64,000 nucleotides of DNA from Brevibacterium sediminis (GTDB lineage Bacteria > Actinomycetota > Actinomycetes > Actinomycetales > Brevibacteriaceae), in assembly GCF_013623905.1 (NCBI RefSeq), contig NZ_JABKDD010000010.1, positions 1 to 64,000 of the forward strand, written 5' to 3'. Shown piece after piece: positions 1 through 8,000 of the stretch. The notes beneath the pieces are model-generated. The model was not told the DNA's origin. It was given only the letters and a program-made list of their open reading frames with translations, and did not search any database. The translations under genes were made by a program, and so were the position numbers. Position 1 is the first letter of the stretch. Every line of letters starts with the position of its first letter.

Positions 1-1
1 C

Positions 2-649
2 CGGGACGCGATGACCACCGAACGGACCCGGATGATCAACTCCCTGACCGCGTTGGTGCGCACTGTCGCTCTGGGAATTGATGCCCGTAACTCGTTGACC
101 GATGCCCAGTTCGTCGAGATCGCGAAATGGCGGGACAGGAAGGAAGACATCGGCCTGGCCACGTCCCGGGACGAAGCGGTCCGTTTAGCTCAACGCGTCC
201 TCGATTTTGACGACGATCTGCAGGACAACCATGACAAGCTCGCTGAACTTGTTGAGGCCAGTCCGGCGGCAGTCTTGCTGGCCGAACCCGGGATCGGTAC
301 GTTCACTGCCGCGGTGTTCTTCACCGCCTGGTCGCATCCGGGACGAGTCCGTAACGCGGCTGCGTTCGCAGCCCTGGCAGGGGCGAATCCGATTCCTGCT
401 TCGTCGGGCAACACGCAACGACACCGGTTGAACAGGGGTGGGGATCGGCAGTTGAACCGGGCCTTGCACACGGTGATCACGAACCGGATGATCCACGATG
501 AGCGGACCAGGGATTATGTTGCCCAGCGCTTTGGTGAGGACCCGACGAAGAAGTCGAAGAGGGAACTCAAGCGCAAGCTCAAATGGTATCTCGCGCGTCG
601 AGTTTTCAAGATTCTCAACGGGCTAGAAACAATTCCCACGCCGGCTTGA
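2..649 (+). CDS. IS110-family transposase, 3' part (5' end outside window)
   Basis: The reading frame is open from the first bases of the window, so the N-terminal RuvC-like DEDD part lies outside and only about 215 residues are seen. What remains is the C-terminal Transposase_20 (IS116/IS110/IS902) region. A helix-hairpin-like stretch (GIGTFTAAVF) comes first, then the segment IPASSGNTQRHRLNRGGDRQ, which holds the serine used by this family, and a basic tail KSKRELKRKLKWYLARR. IS110 enzymes recombine DNA using RuvC-like and serine chemistry guided by an element-encoded RNA. The methionine codon at 11 is internal. The gene ends 17 bases before a palindromic repeat (666-718), which may mark the element's target site. 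Whether the element is intact cannot be judged from this window. Confidence 0.88.
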   Translation, partial: RDAMTTERTRMINSLTALVRTVALGIDARNSLTDAQFVEIAKWRDRKEDIGLATSRDEAVRLAQRVLDFDDDLQDNHDKLAELVEASPAAVLLAEPGIGTFTAAVFFTAWSHPGRVRNAAAFAALAGANPIPASSGNTQRHRLNRGGDRQLNRALHTVITNRMIHDERTRDYVAQRFGEDPTKKSKRELKRKLKWYLARRVFKILNGLETIPTPA

Positions 650-665
650 CAGACATAGAAGGATC

Positions 666-718
666 GGCCCAGCAACCTCGCGCGAGGTATCTGGGCCCCC
701 GTCAGGTAGCAATTAGGG
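666..718. repeat. Hairpin repeat, copy 1
   Basis: This is the first of two 53-base copies; the other is at 1542-1594. It folds as outer stem GGCCCAG/CTGGGCC (666-672 with 691-697) and inner palindrome ACCTCGCGCGAGGT (675-688), followed by the conserved tail CCCCGTCAGGTAGCAATT. The inner stem differs from copy 2 by compensatory changes. It lies just after the IS110 transposase stop. Confidence 0.8.
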
Positions 719-721
719 CGG

Positions 722-1297
722 TCACAGGTCCAGTGAGAACACCTCGTGGTCGGGGGACTTGTGTCGGAGTTCGGGGTTGCGCTGCATCCCGAGCTTCTCG
801 GCCACACGCTGCGACGGTCGATTGTCTCGGTGGATGATGGCGGTCGGTATTGCAGCCACCTCGAGCTCCCGAGCGTGATCGACGCAGGCCAAAGCCGCCT
901 CGGTGGCGAACCCATTACCTTGGTCGGACGGTTTCACATGAAAACCGACCTCAAGGTGAGGTGCGCCGTTGACGGTCTGCCAAGTCAGGCCGCAGTCGCC
1001 GAGGAACTCACCTTTGCGCGTCTCCACGATCCACAGCCCGAACCCGTGCTCTGCGTAATTGCGTCGGTTCCACCGGATCCACGCAGCCGCCTCGGTGCGG
1101 TCTTTGGAGTGAGGGTAATACTCCATCACCTGCGGATCGCCGAGGAGGGCGGCCATATCGTCGAGATCGTCGTCGGTCATCTCCCGCAGGCGCAGACGAG
1201 GAGTGTCGCAGGGCGGCATGAGTTCAGGATAACCGGGCGGGCCGAAGTGCGTGGAGCTGCCGGAGTGTTCAGCCAGATCGGCGTCGTCGACGGTCAC
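722..1297 (-). CDS. GNAT-family N-acetyltransferase (RimJ/RimL-like)
   Basis: A 191-residue protein of the GCN5-related acetyltransferase fold, predicted to move an acetyl group from acetyl-CoA to an amino group on a protein N-terminus or small molecule. The acetyl-CoA loop is visible as SDQGNGFATEAA near residues 122-133, after the strand LEVGFHVKP. The opening TPRLRLREMTDDDLDDM is typical of the Acetyltransf_3 (RimJ/RimL) type. The GTG start at 1297 makes it overlap the upstream small membrane gene by 29 bases, which suggests translational coupling; a start at the later methionine before PPCDTPRLRL is also possible. The acceptor substrate cannot be deduced. Confidence 0.85.
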   Translation of the reverse strand: MTVDDADLAEHSGSSTHFGPPGYPELMPPCDTPRLRLREMTDDDLDDMAALLGDPQVMEYYPHSKDRTEAAAWIRWNRRNYAEHGFGLWIVETRKGEFLGDCGLTWQTVNGAPHLEVGFHVKPSDQGNGFATEAALACVDHARELEVAAIPTAIIHRDNRPSQRVAEKLGMQRNPELRHKSPDHEVFSLDL

Positions 1298-1457
1298 GAA
1301 TGACCGCGAGTGTCGTGGCGGTGATCAGCAGAACGAGGGCCAAAAACCACAGAAACGCGGCAAAGTCATGGAACGGCGCCGCTTGGGAACTCAGTATGCA
1401 GGCGGCGGCGAGTAGGATGAATGCGACGATCCAACGGGTGAGTACCGAGTGCTTCAT
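1269..1457 (-). CDS. Small two-helix membrane protein
   Basis: A 62-residue hypothetical protein that begins at an ATG preceded by GGAGG in the right place on the minus strand. Two hydrophobic helices (about residues 9-25 and 33-51) are followed by the strongly basic end RDRRRRRSG, which predicts a hairpin membrane protein with its C-terminus in the cytoplasm. Its stop lies inside the start region of the GNAT gene, so the two are probably co-transcribed. No family was recognised. A longer form starting at 1511 is possible but lacks a good ribosome-binding site. Confidence 0.6.
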   Translation of the reverse strand: MKHSVLTRWIVAFILLAAACILSSQAAPFHDFAAFLWFLALVLLITATTLAVIRDRRRRRSG

Positions 1458-1541
1458 CGCTCCTCCAACGTCAGGGTTCACGGCCGTTGGCACTGACTCT
1501 AAGTAGAGCAAGGAAGGGTGCCTGTCAACGCCGGTGACGGC

Positions 1542-1594
1542 GGCCCAGCAACCTGGCGCCAGGTTGCTAGGCCCCCGTCAGGTAGCAATTGGGG
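1542..1594. repeat. Hairpin repeat, copy 2
   Basis: Second copy of the 53-base element at 666-718. It holds the perfect 18-base palindrome CAACCTGGCGCCAGGTTG (1549-1566) flanked by GGCCCAG/CTAGGCC, then the same tail. It lies between the small membrane gene and the cold-shock gene, with no transposase next to it. Confidence 0.8.
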
Positions 1595-1604
1595 AGGAGA
1601 TGAC

Positions 1605-1647
1605 AGCGACCCTGCGTTCACACCAAATGGGTGAACGCAGGGTCGCT
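1605..1647. terminator. Long perfect hairpin downstream of cspA-like gene
   Basis: Perfect 17-base inverted repeat: AGCGACCCTGCGTTCAC (1605-1621) pairs with GTGAACGCAGGGTCGCT (1631-1647) around a 9-base loop. It lies downstream of the minus-strand cold-shock gene. There is no U-run, as is common in actinobacterial terminators. It may stop transcription from both sides. Confidence 0.65.
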
Positions 1648-1670
1648 GGTGAATCTCAGAAGTCTCTAGG

Positions 1671-1691
1671 TGAGACTCTCAAAGAGTCTCA
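1671..1691 (-). terminator. Hairpin overlapping the cold-shock stop codon
   Basis: TGAGACTCT (1671-1679) and AGAGTCTCA (1683-1691) form a perfect 9-base stem with a 3-base loop. The stem includes the TGA stop of the cold-shock gene and is followed by the larger hairpin at 1605-1647. The pair could work as a tandem terminator or a 3' stability element. Confidence 0.5.
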
Positions 1692-1892
1692 GAGGCCGCG
1701 GACGCGAGTCGCCTGCAGGCCCTTGGAGCCCATCTCAGAATCGAACTCGACGTTCTGACCCTCGGTGAGCTCGCGGTAGCCGGAGGCTTCGATCGCGGAG
1801 AAGTGAGTGAACACGTCAGCCGAACCGTCGTCAGGCTGGATGAATCCGAAACCCTTTTCCGCGTTGAACCATTTCACGGTACCTGTTGCCAT
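1689..1892 (-). CDS. Cold-shock protein, CspA family
   Basis: A 67-residue single-domain protein of the usual CspA length and OB fold, which binds single-stranded RNA and DNA and opens mRNA secondary structure. RNP1 (KGFGFI, residues 14-19) and RNP2 (DVFTHF, residues 26-31) are both present; RNP2 has Thr where VFVHF is commoner. It starts [14 protein letters not shown], with AAGGATAC as ribosome-binding site. It is monocistronic, with two hairpins downstream and a long gene-free upstream stretch that fits the structured leader usual for this family. Confidence 0.95.
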   Translation of the reverse strand: MATGTVKWFNAEKGFGFIQPDDGSADVFTHFSAIEASGYRELTEGQNVEFDSEMGSKGLQATRVRGL

Positions 1893-2378
1893 AATCTTTG
1901 TATCCTTATTTTTTAACTGATGACCGCTGCTGCGATCGTGATGGTCGGACCCATTGCTGGATCCGGCTTTCCCGCTGGCTGGACTGGATCTTCAGACGCA
2001 GATCCAACGAAAATCTGTGGGTGAACCGAGGACTCGGAATCGCTGGTGAGGATGAGTTCTCTGATGTGAGGTCTCTGTCTCAGACGAAATCGTGGGGATA
2101 CTCGGTTTCGATCATGCACTCGAAGGTGCTGGACGGAAGTCGTCAGACGACTGAACTGGGAAAAATCATGAGGGGCGCGGAAGGCAGACACGCGCCGATG
2201 GGCAAACACATGGTGACGAGCGAATCTACCTGCTCTTCAGACACCATCTGCTCCGCACATTTCTGTGCGAGAACGATTCCAGCTTAACAGAGTGATCGCT
2301 CTGCGGGTGATTTCGGCCGAATGATTTCAGTCGAGAGATGGAACACAGCGATGTGCACTCGACAGCGCAGGCATCTAG
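1893..2378. other. Gene-free region: cold-shock leader and promoter space
   Basis: About 490 bases between divergent genes. An A/T-rich tract lies directly upstream of the cold-shock start (minus strand, TTAAAAAATAAGG), which fits a leader of the thermosensor type. Open frames here have poor codon bias and no family features, so none is called. The right end leads into the promoter of the LCP gene. Confidence 0.5.
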
Positions 2379-2408
2379 GATTGTATACATTCCGTTTTGT
2401 ATGCAATC
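2379..2408. promoter_or_regulatory. Inverted-repeat operator over the LCP promoter
   Basis: GATTGTATACA (2379-2389) and TGTATGCAATC (2398-2408) form an 11-base inverted repeat with one mismatch and an 8-base spacer. TATACA at 2384-2389 could serve as a -10 box. The site is 33 bases before the GTG start of the LCP gene. Its shape suits a dimeric HTH repressor such as a GntR-type protein, but none is encoded next to it. Confidence 0.5.
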
Positions 2409-2441
2409 CGCCGTGACCCCGGACGCAGGAGCACCCGAACC

Positions 2442-3533
2442 GTGGACAACGAAGAATCGTCACCGCCGCCAGGACCCCGCCGACAGCGACGCCTCGCCGC
2501 GAAGTACCGGCGCCGGCGCACCTTCGTCGCCGTGGCTGCGGTCCTCATCATCGGTGCCCCCGTGACGATCGCGGTGGCGGTGCACAACCTCGGCGCGAAT
2601 ATCTCCTCGTCCCCGCTGCGCGCCCACGGCGGCGACGTTCCGGAGAAGCTGACCGATGAGACGAACGTCCTCATCATCGGATCCGACACTCGCGATCTCG
2701 CCTCGGCGAAGGACGCCTCCGATGACTCGGGCACAGGTAAAGGCGCGAACTCCGGGACCGCCTCGGGGCAAGGATTCGGCAGTGCCGAGGGTGCCCGCAG
2801 CGATGCGATGATCCTCGCTCACGTCGCCGCCGACGGCGGCCGCATCGACGCCGTGCAGATCCCACGTGACACGATCATGGACATTCCCGCCTGCGACGAT
2901 ACCGGCCACGGCGCGTCGGCGGCCACGCACGGGATGATCAACTCGGCCCTCAATGCGGGTCCGGCCTGCTCCGTATCAGCGGCGGAGGAACTCACCGGGG
3001 TGCGCGTCGACCACTTCATCAACGTCGACTTCGACGGATTCTCAGCGATCGTCGACGCGCTCGACGGGATCACCGTCGACCTCGACGAACCTCTCAACGA
3101 CCCGAAGGCGAACCTCGACCTGCCCGCCGGCCACCAGACGATCGGCGGAGACGACGCCCTCGCCCTGGCCCGGACACGGCACGCCGTGGGCGATGGCAGC
3201 GACATCTCACGGATGGGCAACCAGCAGATGGTCATGGGGGCCATCATCGACCGCGCCAAGAGCGGCCAGGTCCTCACCCGGCCCGACCGCCTGTACGGAT
3301 TCCTCGACGCTGTGACCTCGACGATCGGCGTCGACGACGAACTCGACTCGATGCGTTCGCTGGCCTCCCTGGCTACGACGGTGGCCTCCGTGCCCGAGGA
3401 CGACATCACCTTCGAGATCATGCCGTGGACACCCGCACCGGAAGACCCCAACCGGGTGGTCAAATCCGCCGAGGCGGACGCCGTGTTCACCGCCATCATC
3501 GACGACGAACCGATCGCCGACCTCGGCAGGTGA
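2442..3533 (+). CDS. LytR-CpsA-Psr (LCP) family cell-wall glycopolymer ligase
   Basis: A 363-residue membrane-anchored enzyme, predicted to transfer undecaprenyl-phosphate-linked glycopolymers to peptidoglycan outside the membrane. A basic cytoplasmic tail (RRQRRLAAKYRRRR) precedes one transmembrane helix (about residues 28-48). The LCP domain follows, with NVLIIGSDTRD, RSDAMILAHV, the IPRDT acid/arginine motif, HFINVDFDGF and LARTRHAVGDGSDISRM, whose arginines bind the lipid pyrophosphate. GTG at 2442 is chosen because GCAGGAGC lies 9 bases upstream; an in-frame TTG at 2397 falls inside the operator palindrome. It appears monocistronic. Confidence 0.9.
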   Translation: MDNEESSPPPGPRRQRRLAAKYRRRRTFVAVAAVLIIGAPVTIAVAVHNLGANISSSPLRAHGGDVPEKLTDETNVLIIGSDTRDLASAKDASDDSGTGKGANSGTASGQGFGSAEGARSDAMILAHVAADGGRIDAVQIPRDTIMDIPACDDTGHGASAATHGMINSALNAGPACSVSAAEELTGVRVDHFINVDFDGFSAIVDALDGITVDLDEPLNDPKANLDLPAGHQTIGGDDALALARTRHAVGDGSDISRMGNQQMVMGAIIDRAKSGQVLTRPDRLYGFLDAVTSTIGVDDELDSMRSLASLATTVASVPEDDITFEIMPWTPAPEDPNRVVKSAEADAVFTAIIDDEPIADLGR

Positions 3534-3629
3534 GCATCGGGCACCCGCTGAGTTGATCCCCGTCGTGGCGGTTGTCAGCTCCGTTTCAGCCGCCCCGTTG
3601 TCCCGGACATCGGCCCCGTCATGTGATCT

Positions 3630-3670
3630 CCGTCCAGGCGATATTCATCCGCGGCTCCTAGACTGGACGG
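3630..3670 (+). promoter_or_regulatory. Leaderless-type promoter and hairpin before thioredoxin
   Basis: TAGACT (3659-3664) lies 7 bases before the ATG at 3672 with no Shine-Dalgarno sequence, the usual look of a leaderless actinobacterial transcript. CCGTCCAG (3630-3637) and CTGGACGG (3663-3670) form a perfect inverted repeat around it. Confidence 0.45.
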
Positions 3671-3671
3671 C

Positions 3672-4109
3672 ATGTCTACGATCGAAATCACGCAAGACAA
3701 CTTCGAGTCGACCATCAACGACAACGAGATCATCCTCCTCGACTTCTGGGCCGATTGGTGCGGCCCCTGCAAGCAGTTCGCCCCGGTCTTCGAACAGGCC
3801 GCCGAGGCCAACCCCGACATCGTCTTCGGCAAGATCGACACCGAAGCCCAGCAGCAGCTGGCCGGACTCTTCGCGATCTCCTCGATCCCGACCCTCGTCG
3901 CCTTCCGCCAGGGCATCGTCGTCTTCGCCCAGCCCGGCGCGCTCGCCGCCCCGCAGCTCGAACAGGTCATCACCGCCGTCAAGGGACTCGACATGGACGA
4001 GGTCCGTGCCGAACTGGCCAAGCAGGAAGCCGCCGCTGCCGCAGAGACCGACAGCGCGGACGGTGCCGCCCCCGATTCGATCCCTGCCGACCCGGGCGTC
4101 GACAAGTGA
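3672..4109 (+). CDS. Thioredoxin with C-terminal extension
   Basis: A 145-residue thioredoxin. The redox motif is WCGPC (residues 29-33) in the strand LLDFWADWCGPC, with the cis-proline loop SSIPTLV near residue 75. It reduces protein disulphides in the cytoplasm; no signal peptide is seen. The fold ends near residue 110, and about 35 further residues are Ala/Glu/Asp-rich and probably disordered (QEAAAAAETDSADGAAPDS). Its stop overlaps the GTG start of the following methyltransferase, so the two are translationally coupled. The start is fixed by the TAGACT box 7 bases upstream. Confidence 0.93.
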   Translation: MSTIEITQDNFESTINDNEIILLDFWADWCGPCKQFAPVFEQAAEANPDIVFGKIDTEAQQQLAGLFAISSIPTLVAFRQGIVVFAQPGALAAPQLEQVITAVKGLDMDEVRAELAKQEAAAAAETDSADGAAPDSIPADPGVDK

Positions 4110-4828
4110 CAGCGACCAGCAGCCACAACGACCACACCCACGCAGACAGAACCGGCGCAGACAATACCGGCGTACCCGATTCCGTGGCCGCCTGGGAAGA
4201 GCGCTACGCCGAGGCTGACGACGCCATCTGGTCCGGAAATCCGAACGAATCCCTCGTCGCCGTCGTCACCGATATGACCCCCGGCCGCGTCCTCGACGTC
4301 GGCTGCGGTGAAGGCGCGGACGTCGTCTGGATGTCCGAGAACGGCTGGGACGCCACCGGCATCGACCTGTCGACCACGGCCATCGACCGCGCCCGCCGGG
4401 CCGCCGAATCCCGCGGAATCTCCGCCGAATTCGCCGTCGCCGACGTCTCCACCTGGGAACCGGAGGACCCCGATCGCCGAGGCGGCTTCGACCTCGTCAC
4501 CGGATCCTTCCTCCACACCCGGTTGCCCGATACCCGGGAAGAGCTCCTCACCCGCGTCGCCGCACACGTGGCACCGGGCGGGGCTCTCCTGCTCGTCTCC
4601 CATGCGACGATGCCGCCGTGGGCCGCCGAACACAGCGAGAAGTTCGAGCACGGCATGGACCACCACCATGAACTGGTCAGCCCGAACGGAGACTTCGCCC
4701 TCCTCATCGGCGCCAGCCCGCACCGCTGGGAGATCGAACTCGCCGACACCCGCACCCGAGAAGTGACCTCCCCGTCGGGCGAACCCGCCGAACTCGAGGA
4801 CGCGATCCTCCTGGCCCGCCGGGTCTGA
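4106..4828 (+). CDS. Class I SAM-dependent methyltransferase
   Basis: A 240-residue Rossmann-fold methyltransferase. Motif I is VLDVGCGEG (residues 62-70), with the acidic strand end GIDLSTTAID downstream and a post-motif VAPGGALLLVSHA. The substrate is unknown. The region near residue 170 is histidine-rich (HGMDHHHELV). GTG at 4106 overlaps the thioredoxin stop by 3 bases (GTGA), so both are made from one message. This Methyltransf_25-like architecture is found in tellurite-resistance TehB-like, small-molecule and arsenical methyltransferases; pairing with thioredoxin hints at a thiol or metalloid substrate, but that is only inference. Confidence 0.85.
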   Translation: MTATSSHNDHTHADRTGADNTGVPDSVAAWEERYAEADDAIWSGNPNESLVAVVTDMTPGRVLDVGCGEGADVVWMSENGWDATGIDLSTTAIDRARRAAESRGISAEFAVADVSTWEPEDPDRRGGFDLVTGSFLHTRLPDTREELLTRVAAHVAPGGALLLVSHATMPPWAAEHSEKFEHGMDHHHELVSPNGDFALLIGASPHRWEIELADTRTREVTSPSGEPAELEDAILLARRV

Positions 4829-4868
4829 ACTCGGCCAACCCAGAGACCCGGAACCCGGAACCCGACAC

Positions 4869-4910
4869 CGAGGCGGCTGCGCGGTCGATCAAGACTGCGC
4901 AGCCGCCTCG
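4869..4910. terminator. Strong hairpin between methyltransferase and fdh operon
   Basis: CGAGGCGGCTGCGC (4869-4882) and GCGCAGCCGCCTCG (4897-4910) are perfectly complementary over 14 bases with a 14-base loop. It sits 40 bases after the methyltransferase stop and before the formate dehydrogenase promoter. No U-tract follows. Confidence 0.7.
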
Positions 4911-4990
4911 GCGAGCCGGGCGATTCCCAACCCCCTGAGATGGGGTCGAAAACCCGGTCTCACCTGGTGCATTTCCGCCCCGTGAGGGGC

Positions 4991-5003
4991 TAAGGTGGTG
5001 CCA
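4991..5003 (+). promoter_or_regulatory. Leaderless-type promoter of fdhA
   Basis: TAAGGT (4991-4996) lies exactly 6 bases before the ATG at 5003. The only SD-like bases, GGTGG, overlap the box. The spacing predicts transcription starting at or next to the A of the ATG. Confidence 0.45.
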
Positions 5004-8000
5004 TGGCTCGGTTCAGCTTCCTCGAGTGGCCGGTACTCCGGCAGCTGCGCACGTCGGATAAGACGGGACGCGGCGAATCCGTCGTGTCCCAGCAGACTCG
5101 GGACACCACTCCACGCACGGTCACGGCCGACAAGGTCGTCCAATCCGTGTGCCCCTATTGCGCCGTCGGCTGTGGGCAGAAGATCTTCGTCAAGGATGAC
5201 AAGGTCGTGCAGATCGAAGGCGACCCGGACTCACCGATCTCTCGCGGCCGCCTGTGCCCGAAGGGCGCAGCCAGCGAACAGCTTGTCAACGCTCCCGGTC
5301 GTGTCACCGACGTCCTCTACCGGGCCCCGAAGGCCAAGGACTGGACGAAGATCGACCTGCCGACGGCGATCGACATGATCGCCGACCGATTCATCGAGGC
5401 CCGCCGCAACCACTGGGAGGACTTCGACGACAAAGGCCACCCGCTGCGGCGGACGATGGGCATTGCCAGCCTTGGCGGGGCGACCATCGACAACGAGGAG
5501 AACTACCTCGCCAAGAAGCTCTACACCGCGGCCGGGGCGATACAGATCGAGAACCAGGCGCGTATTTGACACTCCGCCACCGTTCCCAGTTTGGGAACTT
5601 CGTTCGGGCGCGGCGGCGCCACACAACCCGTCCAGGATATGGCGAATGCGGACTGCATCATCATCCAGGGTTCCAATATGGCCGAGTGCCACCCGGTGGG
5701 CTTCCAGTGGGTGAGCGAGGCCAAGGCCCGGGGTGCCCGCATCATCCACGTCGATCCTCGTTTCACGCGCACCACCGCGATCGCCGATAAGCACGTGCCC
5801 ATTCGGGCCGGCTCCGACATCGTGCTGCTCGGTGCGCTCATCAACCGTGTGCTCACCGAGGGCCGTTACTTCGACGAGTACGTGCGCGCCTACACCAACG
5901 CCGCGAACCTCATCAGCGACGACTATGTCGACACCGAGGATCTCGACGGACTGTTCTCCGGGTTCGACCCGGACACGAACTCCTACGAGAATTCGACGTG
6001 GTCGTACCAGACGGATGAGCACGGTGCACCGCTCAAGGACCCGAGCCTGAAGGACCCGAAGTCGGTGTTCCAGATTCTGCGGCACCACTACTCGCGCTAC
6101 ACGCCTGAGATGGTCGAGGAGAACTGCGGAATCAAACCCGCAGACTTCGACTACCTCTACGAATCGGTGACCGAGAACTCGGGCCGGGAACGGACCACGT
6201 GCTTCGCCTACGCGGTCGGGTGGACCCAGCACAGCCTCGGCGCGCAATTCATCCGCACCGCCTCGATCCTCCAGCTGCTGCTCGGCAACATGGGCCGACC
6301 GGGCGGCGGAATCATGGCGCTGCGCGGGCACGCGACGATCCAGGGATCGACTGATATCCCGACCCTGTTCAACCTGCTGCCCGGCTACCTGCCGATGCCC
6401 AGTGCCGGAGTCCACGACACCTTCGACGACTACGTCGCGGCCGTCGGCACCCCGGAGACCCACAAGGGCTACTGGGCCAACGGCCGTGCCTACGCCACCA
6501 GCCTGCTCAAGGCCTGGTGGGGCGACGCGGCCACGCAGGACAACGACTTCGCCTTTGACTATCTGCCGCGCATCAACGGCGCCCACGGCACCTACCAGAC
6601 CGCGGTGCGTATGCTCAACGACGGTGTCGACGGGTACTTCCTGCTCGGGCAGAACCCGGCAGTGGGCTCGGCCAACGGGCGCATGCAGCGCATGGCGATG
6701 AGTCACCTGAAGTGGATGGTCGTCCGCGACTTCAGCCTCATCGAATCCGCCACCTGGTGGAAGGACGGCCCCGAGATCGAGACAGGGGAGCTGAAGACCG
6801 AGGACATCGACACCGAGATGTTCTTCCTGCCCGCGGCCAACCACACGGAGAAGGCCGGCACCTTCACGCAGACCCAGCGTCTTGTGCAGTGGCGCCACAA
6901 GGCCGTCAACCCGCCCGGGGACGCGCAGAGCGAACTCGACTTCTTCTACGAACTCGGCCAAGCCGTGCGCGAGAAGCTGAAGGATTCCGACGACCCCCGC
7001 GATCGACCGCTGCTCGACATGACCTGGGACTACCCGGTCGACGAGGAGGGTGAAGTCGACGCCGAGGCGGTCGTCAAGGAGATCAACGGCTACTTCATCG
7101 GCGGCGACCGCGACGGCGAGCCCTTGGACAACTTCAACCAGATGACCGACGACGGGACCACCGCCGGAGGCTGCTGGATCTACGCCGGCGTCTACGCCGG
7201 AGGCCAGAACATGGCCGCCCGCCGCAAACCGCGGGATGAGCAGGACGAGACCGCCGCCGAATGGGCGTGGGCATGGCCGGCGAACCGCCGGATCCTGTAC
7301 AACCGTGCCTCGGCCGCACCCGACGGAACTCCCTGGTCGGAGCGGAAGAAGTTCGTGTGGTGGGACGACGAGACGGGGAAGTGGACCGGCAAGGACGTGC
7401 CCGACTTCCCGATCGACCGCGCACCCGCCGCCCGATCGGATGCCGCCTACGGCGGACCCGCGAACCTCGACGGTGACGATCCGTTCATCATGCAGGCCGA
7501 CGGCAAGGGGTGGCTGTTCGCACCCAGCGGCATGATCGACGGACCGATTCCCACCCACTACGAACCGCAGGAATCGACGGTCGCGAACCCGCTGTACTCC
7601 CAGCAGAACAGCCCGACCCGGATGGTCATGCGCCGTGAGGACAATCTGTCCGCTCCCGGTGCCGGGGTGCCCGGGTCCGAGGTCTTCCCCTATGTGTTCA
7701 CGACCTACCGACTCACAGAGCACCACACCGCCGGAGGTATGTCCCGGTGGCTGCCGTACCTGTCGGAGCTGCAGCCGGAGATGTTCTGCGAGATCTCACC
7801 CGAACTCGCCGCCGAGGTGGGGCTCGAACCCTACGGTTGGGCGACCTTGGTCTCCCCGCGGGCGGCGATCGAAGCCCGCGTCCTCGTGACGAAGCGGATG
7901 ACCCCGCTGACGATCGGCGGGAAGACGGTCCACCAGATCGGTCTGCCCTACCACTGGGGCGTGGGCGGTCAGGGAGCCGTCGTCGAAGGCGATTCCGCCA

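Noticed and set aside
1898..2287. 129-codon plus-strand frame in the cold-shock upstream region
   Set aside because: It has poor codon bias, no ribosome-binding site and no domain; it probably covers the leader of the minus-strand cold-shock gene.
2397..2441. TTG start for the LCP gene
   Set aside because: It falls within the operator palindrome and has no ribosome-binding site; GTG at 2442 has AGGAG upstream.
5569..5591. Nonsense mutation or frameshift in fdhA
   Set aside because: The frame is unchanged on both sides, the TGA is at the Sec position, and sel genes plus tRNA-Sec are present, so recoding is the better explanation.
5231..7726. 831-codon open frame on the minus strand
   Set aside because: It lies wholly inside fdhA. 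It is an antisense shadow frame of GC-rich coding DNA with no recognised family.
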